From Axinella damicornis (lineage: Eukaryota; Porifera; Demospongiae; Axinellida; Axinellidae): DNA of 64,000 nucleotides. Both the position numbers and the translations under genes were made by a program. Location: positions 3,115,554 through 3,179,553 of the forward strand of contig OZ007509.1 in NCBI GenBank assembly GCA_963931865.1, read 5' to 3'. Shown here in pieces: positions 57,624 to 64,000 of the stretch (the first letter of the stretch is position 1; every line of letters begins with the position of its first letter). The notes under the pieces are model-generated. The model worked only from the letters and a program-made list of their open reading frames with translations. It did not search any database and was not told the DNA's origin.

Positions 57624-60600
57624 GTACAATCATACATGTGATGGTACTGTACCATAGCAGGCTTACCTTACAGCCTTCCAGTTCTGGAATCGGACTGCCT
57701 GCCCCCACCCACTGCGATCTTCATTAGGAGAACAGTACTCATGGTAAATATACCTGGGGAGGGAATTACAAGGTACATAGCTACATACTTATGGGTCTTA
57801 TCCGGGCTGGTGGAGCCAGTTAAGTCGGGCAGCTGCCACATCTGACTGGTGCTGCTCATGCAAGATTTCAACATTCCTACGCTCGTCCACGGACAATTAG
57901 TAGATGCCTTACTTGGGCTGGTCCTGTGCCTGGCCCTTTAGTGTCGGCACAAGTGAGTAGCCATCGTTAGGTGGGAGGGTGGACTCTGGGATGCCTGCTA
58001 TGTCAGCCTGTTAGGGGGCAGAAAGGAGCTGGTGTAAATGGACGGAAAAATGAGTAGCAGATCGTTGGAGGTGGGATGAGGGCAAGGATGGAAAGAAGCA
58101 GAGTGGAGGTGGAATTAGGGAGGTGATCAAAGCTTAAAAAGAGAAAATGACATTAGGGTGGAGATCTCCTGCATTCGGGCAATGAGACCTCAATGCACAG
58201 CATGGCCTAGCTGGGAATGAGTATAGCTAGCTCTGCAGAGATCTGAGGAGCTCACAGCAGTGGACATGAAGTCCCAGAATCCCCACTGTTGATTAGACAC
58301 CGTGCCTCCTTTCGTCACTCCAGGCTATGGGGAGGAAGATATGTACACATGAGTGGGGAAACAGCTAGGGAAATGGATGGTTCCCTTAACACACACACAC
58401 ACACACACACCACATACATGCACACACATGCACACATACCGTAGTGTACGTATCAAGCGCCCACCACGTATCAAGCGCCCACCCCCCTCTTCACGCGAAA
58501 GTTACTGCACAAGGTCCAAAAGCAATGTAGTAAGGGCCCACCCATCCTCTGGGCGAGGTTGTGCATTCAGAAAGGCCAATTTATGCTTTCTCTGTCGAGC
58601 ATTTCTGACACGCGATCAAGTGAAAAATGGACTTATATATTCATAGCCGGTCATTGATATTCACAGCTTACCGCAGCGCTTGTTTGTTGTTTATACAGTG
58701 CTGAATGGGTGGGCGGATAATACACGCCTAAGTAGTCTGAGTACGCATCTAGCGCCCACCCCCCTGTTCAGCGGCGTTCTAATGTCCCCAAACCCTGGGC
58801 ACTTAATACGTACTCTACGGTACGTACACACATGTAACACACACACTCACCCATCTCACTAACAGAGGTGATCTCACTCCTCCCTCATGAAGACTCCTCT
58901 TGTACCCACGCAGAGGACCAGAGCTCTCAAAGAATTGGTAGTTATGGCCACTGGAGGGAAGGGAGTTCAAGGGACCATATGCCAGTCATTAAGAAATCCA
59001 GTAATCTCTTGTAATCTCCAGTAATCTCTTGTGATCTGTAGTAATCTCTAGTAATCTCCAGTAATCTCTTGTGATCTGTAGTAATCTCCAGTAATCTCAT
59101 GATCTCTAGTAATTTCTAGTAATCTCTATAGTGATCTTGGGCAGAAGCATGCAATGAACACTAGTACTGGAGATGGAGATGATCACATCCATCACTAGTT
59201 TGGTCACTTAATTGCTAGTCTCGTTCCCAGATCCAAACAATCCCAGCGAGGATCACTTGCTGGGGTTGTTTCGGTCTGGGAACGAGACTAGTCACTTGCA
59301 GTATGAAAATCATGGAGGCCTGGAACAAGGCTACTGACAGCTGACCTCAACACATTACTACAGATTACAAGAGATTACTAGGATATGAGGAACTGCACTA
59401 ACCCTTCACTGTGTGCCCCATTGTCGCTTGCATAAAACACCACCTTTATAGTAGGAATGGTGAAGACATAATTATTAGATTTCAGTGTGGTACTAAGATT
59501 ACGGAAAATACCGTTGAATTACTCAGTTTGTGGTCATCCAGAGCCTTCAGTACTTGTCCCTGTGGAATTATTAAACACTCTTTCTATAATATTGGTGGTA
59601 TAATAGTTATGAGATTACAATATTACCACTTGCTGGTCTTGAATGGTGATCACAGATGCAAAGTCTCTCTCTACCTGCACACAGAAGTCAACCTCAATTG
59701 GATCACACCCCCACGCATGTACAGATGCAGATAGTCATCAACAATGTGAGGAAATAATCCCATGTACCTCTAGGACGATACAAGTGGGACAGCCTGGGAA
59801 TGAGGCCAGGACAGCCTGGGAACGAGGCTAGGACGGCCTGGGAATGAGGCCACAATGGTCTGGGAATGAGGCCAGGACAGCATGGGAACGAGGCTAGGAC
59901 GGCCTGGGAATGAGGCCACAATGGTCTGGGAATGAGGCCAGGACAGCATGGGAATGAGGCCAGGACAGCATGGGAATGAGGCCGTGATGGCCTGGGAATG
60001 AGATTTAATATACATAGTGTTACTCTAGTCACCTTTGGCCAGCTCTGTTTTGCATACTGCGGAGTTTCGTAAGGAGCTGGTACACCAGTCTCAGCATCCT
60101 GCAGAGAACGTCATACAAATCAAATCACAGCATTTATTTAACAATGTACAATGGTTTAGTATCAAACCTGCAGCTAGTTGCACCAATGATGTGGACTCTA
60201 CCCACAGAAATTGATTTAGTTTCACCACAAAAATTTGAGTCAGAAGTAAGTCCTTAGTGCTCACGGTGCCTACTGCTCCAGCATGGGGAGTGGTGAACGA
60301 GAGGAAAAGGTAGAAGGGCTTGTCCTGTTGAGAGATGTTCTTCAGGTAGCTCAGGGTCTCGTTGATGAAAAGATCTGGTGTTGTAAAGAAACATTCCTAT
60401 CTATGTAGTTCAGCTTCAGAACCATTCCTGATTCTCAAGGTCAGGCATCCAGCAATAAACAAAGTTTTAGGGGTCCATGCAGGTGGGTGGTTATAATTCA
60501 TTCACCTTGGGACCATATACAGTGTTCAGTGTATGGATAGCCACAGTTCTCAGCAGAAGCGTTCTTATTCTTGCTGTAACACTGCTGATTCTGAGTAGTG

Positions 60601-62425
60601 GAGAATTGTGAGTGCACACACTGATATGGAGTGGCAACAACATCCTCAAGAACAATATCCTCAACAACAGCAACAACAACAACAGCAATGCCATGTCAAC
60701 AACAACAACAACAACAACAAATACAACTACATTATCATCATCAAAAACAACAACAACAAATACAACTACATTATCATCATCAATAACAACAACAACAACA
60801 AATAAACTATCATCATCATCATCAGTAGCAACAACAACAACAACAACAACAGTAACAGTAGCAACAGCAAGCACAACGTAAACAACAACCCCATACTTTG
60901 TTAAGCCAGAGACAGTAGGGGTAATAATTGTGGCAGCGGGTCTGGTCGTTGTAGCCGAAGAAGAGATCAAACCCCTCAGGGTTTGGAAGGTTGACAGCAC
61001 TGGGGTCATTAAGCGTCCCTACAACAACAACAAAAACACCATACCTTGGAGACCAACCCCTTTTCAAGATTTCGAATAAGTTGATAACACTGGAGTTATT
61101 AACTAACCAGTACCAAGTACCAAGAGTGCATGATGACATCATCGTCATTACGCCGCAATGACAATGGTGTCATCATGTACTCTTGCCAATACATAGATCA
61201 TGATCTAGTGAGCACAACACAGTATAGTACAGTACAGCCTCACATCTGGGCTTCCGCCTCAGATTTTACGCTTTCTCTATGGATGTAAGCTGAGATAAAA
61301 AGCCTGGATATGAGGACAATACAGCTCCGTGTTCCTTACCAAGTCCCCACTTGCCAATGAGAGTAGTGGCATATCCAGCCTTCTTTAGGACGGTGGCCAC
61401 GGTGACGTCTGAGGCATTTAGAAACTGCCCGTTTTGCCTCACCGTGCAGTGGCCAGTGTGTCTTCCTGTCATCTGCAGGTGTGCACGCAAGATCCATAGT
61501 TGACATCTATTCATTCAAGATGGGACGGGTAAAGATGGGATGAGATGGAGGGAGAAGCGGGGGAAGGGAGGACAGATACAGAGAAGAGGGAGAGCGAGAT
61601 AAGAGGGGAGAGGAAGGGCAGGAGAGATAAGAAGGGAGAGGAAGTAGGGAGGAGAAAAGTGGGAGGGGAGAGAAGGATCAGCTGGGAGAGGGAAGGAAGG
61701 AGGGAAGGGAGAGAAGGGTATATGTTAGGGGGGAGGGAATAGGAAGGAGGGAGCTAGGAGAGGGCATGAGTACCAGGGCACATCGAGAGGGAGCGCAGAC
61801 AGGAGCACCAGCATATGCATCTGTGAATGTCATCGACTGGCCTGCAAGTGCTGAGACATGCAAAGGAACCAGATTGGGTTGGCTGGGTCAAGTTTTGCAC
61901 ATACAAGACCTGGGGCAGCGAATATCTGGCTAATGAAACCCTAGCCTCATTCCCAGGCCTCCCAAAGCGGCCTGGGAACGAGGCTAGTGAAACCCATACC
62001 ATCCAAGTTTGGAGTGGATATTCTTCCATGTGTAGTGTTTGGATTTGGGTAGACACTGAGATCACCATAGCCCAGGTCATCTGGAGGAGCAGAAATCAGT
62101 GATCATTGAACCCCATTGCGCATCCGGCAAGGAGGTTGCAAACAATACATTGCAGCTCCTGCCAATTGATGCAAAAGGCAAAGGAAAACAATTCTAATAC
62201 AATTTGCTATATTCTTCTTTTCGGACAGTGAGTTTGGATCCGCTTGTAGAAGCTAAAGCAAATCTATTCAAGTGTAAAGTTCGACAGCAGACGAATAATT
62301 AGCAGCTCAGCCCCACCCCCTTTTTCTTGAGTACCTGCAAGAATGAAGATGATGCTAGGAGGTCCAGCACCACTTCCACCGCAAAAACAGGCTGCCAGGA
62401 GTAGCAGATACAACAGTCTCTGCAT
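57370..62425 (-). CDS. Type I sulfatase (arylsulfatase-like), 16 exons; one apparent +1 frameshift
   Basis: Formylglycine-dependent sulfate ester hydrolase, secreted or lysosomal. Exons: 62335-62425, 62000-62080, 61774-61850, 61340-61472, 60897-61018, 60506-60590, 60265-60374, 60033-60098, 59630-59674, 59512-59559, 59403-59443, 58851-58951, 58256-58324, 57913-58007, 57667-57753 and 57370-57544; about 474 residues. Signal peptide [20 protein letters not shown]. Metal-binding DDLGYGDLS; sulfatase signature CAPSR (Cys near 76) followed by [23 protein letters not shown]; second metal site [28 protein letters not shown]. In exon 58851-58951 the frame giving [11 protein letters not shown] and that giving [10 protein letters not shown] differ by one extra base near 58920, although phases elsewhere agree. 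The substrate is unknown. The GH3 gene follows 272 bp downstream on the same strand. Confidence 0.9.
57547..57618 (-). repeat. (CA)n on transcript strand directly before the last sulfatase exon
   Basis: About 36 GT units on the plus strand; the transcript reads (CA)n ending in the acceptor CACAG at 57545. Confidence 0.95.
58437..58822. repeat. TA-flanked inverted-repeat element with CAAGCGCCCACC ends
   Basis: Left end TACCGTAGTGTACGTATCAA then GCGCCCACC twice; right end GGGCACTTAATACGTACTCTACGGTA. Both bordered by TA. Inner CGCCCACCCCCCT words occur near each end. 386-bp MITE in a sulfatase intron. Confidence 0.8.
58990..59130. repeat. Decamer tandem repeat (AGTAATCTCC)n
   Basis: About 13 copies of AGTAATCTCC/AGTAATCTCT/TGTGATCTGT, same family as 10565-10625 and 18658-18722. 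Sulfatase intron. Confidence 0.85.
59216..59290. repeat. Palindromic transposon copy
   Basis: TAGTCTCGTTCCCAGATCC and its near reverse complement ending GGGAACGAGACTA; inner AACAATCCCAGCGAG / CTGGGGTTGTT arms. It resembles the 9454-9562 subfamily (TAGTCTC rather than TAGCCTC). Confidence 0.8.
59785..60005. repeat. Tandem array derived from one arm of the palindromic family
   Basis: About eight direct copies of GACAGCCTGGGAATGAGGCC-like units of about 27 bp, ending 28 bp from the sulfatase exon 60033-60098. Confidence 0.85.
60655..60870. repeat. (CAA)n triplet microsatellite
   Basis: Interrupted AAC/CAA repeats with ATTATCATCATC interruptions in a sulfatase intron; GTT-rich in transcript orientation. 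Confidence 0.9.
61942..61986. repeat. Palindromic transposon copy with 9-bp target duplication
   Basis: TAGCCTCATTCCCAGGCC ... GGCCTGGGAACGAGGCTA, flanked by ATGAAACCC (61933-61941) and GTGAAACCC (61987-61995). Only 14 bp from the sulfatase exon at 62000. Confidence 0.85.
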
Positions 62426-62599
62426 TGTTTATTATTGCGGTGACACAAACTCAAGCACTTCAGAAAAACGTGAATATCATCACCAACGGCAACGGCGAAA
62501 GAATGCAGTGAATAGCGGATGCAGTCCCTCGAGCTACGCCCCCATAGAGTCCCCACGAACTCGACAACGTGTGTGACTGTGCCGACCCAGCATGCAACA
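62426..62599. promoter_or_regulatory. Bidirectional promoter between sulfatase and ankyrin gene
   Basis: 174 bp between divergent start codons. No TATA box. An ATG at 62592 opens a three-codon upstream ORF (ATG CAA CAA TGA) overlapping the ankyrin start. Confidence 0.5.
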
Positions 62600-64000
62600 A
62601 TGAGTAACGATGTACTGCTTGCATGCACGATCGGAGACCTACCCTGGCTCAGGCAAGGCTTATCAAAGGGAATAGACCCGTGTACAAGGACCAAAGAGGT
62701 ATATAATAAGATGTCAGATATCCTTACGGTGCATTGTCATAGGAGGTGCTGCTATGAAGCACAGACAGCTATAAGTTCAAATCACCAATTATACAACTAT
62801 GTATTCCAGACTAAGGTTATAAAAGCTATCACAGTTGTGGTCAGAGTCAAGTGCAGAAACGCCATATAGTATCCATCTCACTTGAACCTTCAGCCTCCCA
62901 ATAAAGTTCATAATAATAGCCATTATGCTCTGCAGTCATCACTCAAGATCTGAACATGGAGAGTTGATGATCAATTAGATCTTTAGTCTTGGTACCAGAC
63001 TCTCACTCATGGTGGAGAACCTGGCCATGGTACCGCAGCTAATGGTACAAGCGATTTGCACCATGCTCTCCATATGATATCTTTCCATGCACTTGTAGGG
63101 GCTGAATGGGCTGCACCTAGCTGCAAAGAATGGGAGGGTGCAGTGCTTGCGGCACCTCCTGGACAACTGTGATATTGGTGTGAATTCCCTGGCCACCAGC
63201 TCTGGGGGCACTGCCCTCCATCACTGTATCTCCCCAAGGAGCGGAACTAAGACACTCCAGTGCATGAAGCTTCTCCTGGATAGGGGAATAGACAAGAACA
63301 AGTAAGAATGCATCCCTGTTGAGATGTATATCCGCTCAACAGCCAGACGGAATGTATCATTATTCCTCTCTTTTTGTAGACAAAACACGTCAGGTGACAC
63401 TGCTCTCCATCTTGCTTCAAAAATTGGACATGCAAAGTGCCTGAAGGCACTGCTGGAATGTGGCGCAGACATTCACATCGCAGTAAGGCTATTTTTGGAG
63501 TTTTCATTATATAAATATACTCAACATCTATTATGTCATGCAGTAGATGTAGTTGGAACTTGTAGAGGTGTGCATCAATCTTCACGCTTGCACATAATTA
63601 TACTGTCACTCTTCTTTTAGGACAAAGATGGACTCACAGCCTACAACATTGCCTGCCTGCATAGTCAGCATGAGTGTGCCCGGCTATTGCGGGCCCTTCA
63701 CTGGGCTAACAAGAAGGACATTAGCACAAGCAAGAGAATGAGGGAGGAAGCCCTGAGACAAAGTAGAGATAAGGAAACAAAAGCTCTTCATGCAAGGCTG
63801 AAGGAAGAAGCAGCTGGTACTGCCTATGACAACTGGCTGGACACTGCAAATACTGGGGTACATTGTCCCACTGAATGCGCCACAAGACAAGAGACTCGGA
63901 CCCAGACCGACAGGACCATCACGTGTACCACGTGCTCCCAGGCAGCTACCCAACACCAGAGTGCTTCCACCACCCACCACAGACCCAAAGGAGCTAAACC
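62600..64000 (+). CDS. Ankyrin-repeat protein, 5' part (continues beyond window)
   Basis: Exons: 62600-62698, 63099-63301, 63380-63482 and 63621 onward; phases join. Start ATG 62600 (MSNDVLLACTIGDLPWLRQG). About four ankyrin repeats: GLNGLHLAAKNGRVQCLRHL, SSGGTALHHCIS...CMKLLLDRGID, TSGDTALHLASKIGHAKCLK and DKDGLTAYNIACLHSQHECA. These are followed by a charged, probably helical stretch (KRMREEALRQSRDKETKAL) and KEEAAGTAYDNWLD, then a Thr/Gln-rich segment to the window edge. Ankyrin repeats mediate protein binding; the partner is unknown. It is divergent from the sulfatase gene. Confidence 0.88.

Noticed and set aside
59703..60032. Repetitive open frame with [11 protein letters not shown] units
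   Set aside because: Translation of the tandem transposon-arm array in a sulfatase intron.

Overview
The window is nuclear DNA from an intron-rich, early-branching animal, most likely a sponge. That placement is an inference from three things. The genes are metazoan (alpha-catenin, forkhead factor, insulin-degrading enzyme, PTCD3/mS39, HIG1 protein). Most are split into many short exons with GT-AG introns and sit only 150-300 bp apart. Introns are packed with homopolymers, microsatellites and palindromic transposons. All exon models were assembled by hand from splice signals, reading phase and remembered family sequence; no alignment was run.

Layout, left to right. 1-4773 (+): 3' end of insulin-degrading enzyme. 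5821-7443 (+): intronless F-box protein. 7675-8824 (-): two-exon HIG1 domain protein, divergent from 8976-17575 (+), alpha-catenin in 23 exons. 17804-30302 (+): PTCD3 (mitoribosomal mS39), 29 exons. 31313-33259: two dead LINE fragments. 33468-34070 (+): secreted granulin-like cysteine-repeat protein. 36221-40141 (+): alpha-L-fucosidase with two tandem, splice-compatible first exons. 42756-44240 (-): forkhead factor. 45576-57097 (-): GH3 glycosidase with an N-terminal ricin-type lectin, with a tRNA-Arg(ACG) on the opposite strand of one intron. 57370-62425 (-): sulfatase. 62600 to the end (+): ankyrin-repeat gene, divergent from the sulfatase and cut by the window edge.

Functional threads. Fucosidase, GH3 enzyme and sulfatase form a neighbourhood of predicted secreted or lysosomal glycan-degrading enzymes within about 26 kb. 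The GH3 and sulfatase models keep consistent splice phases throughout, yet each carries one apparent disabling change (in-frame TGA; +1 frameshift). These could be assembly errors, polymorphisms or early decay.

Repeats. The most striking element is a family of small palindromic transposons with TAGCCTCGTTCCCAGGCC-type ends. At least nine copies are flanked by 9-bp direct repeats, exact or with one mismatch. A separate 565-bp element has an exact 8-bp duplication, and several further families end in TA. In transcript orientation, C-runs and CA repeats tend to lie before 3' splice sites and G-runs after 5' splice sites.
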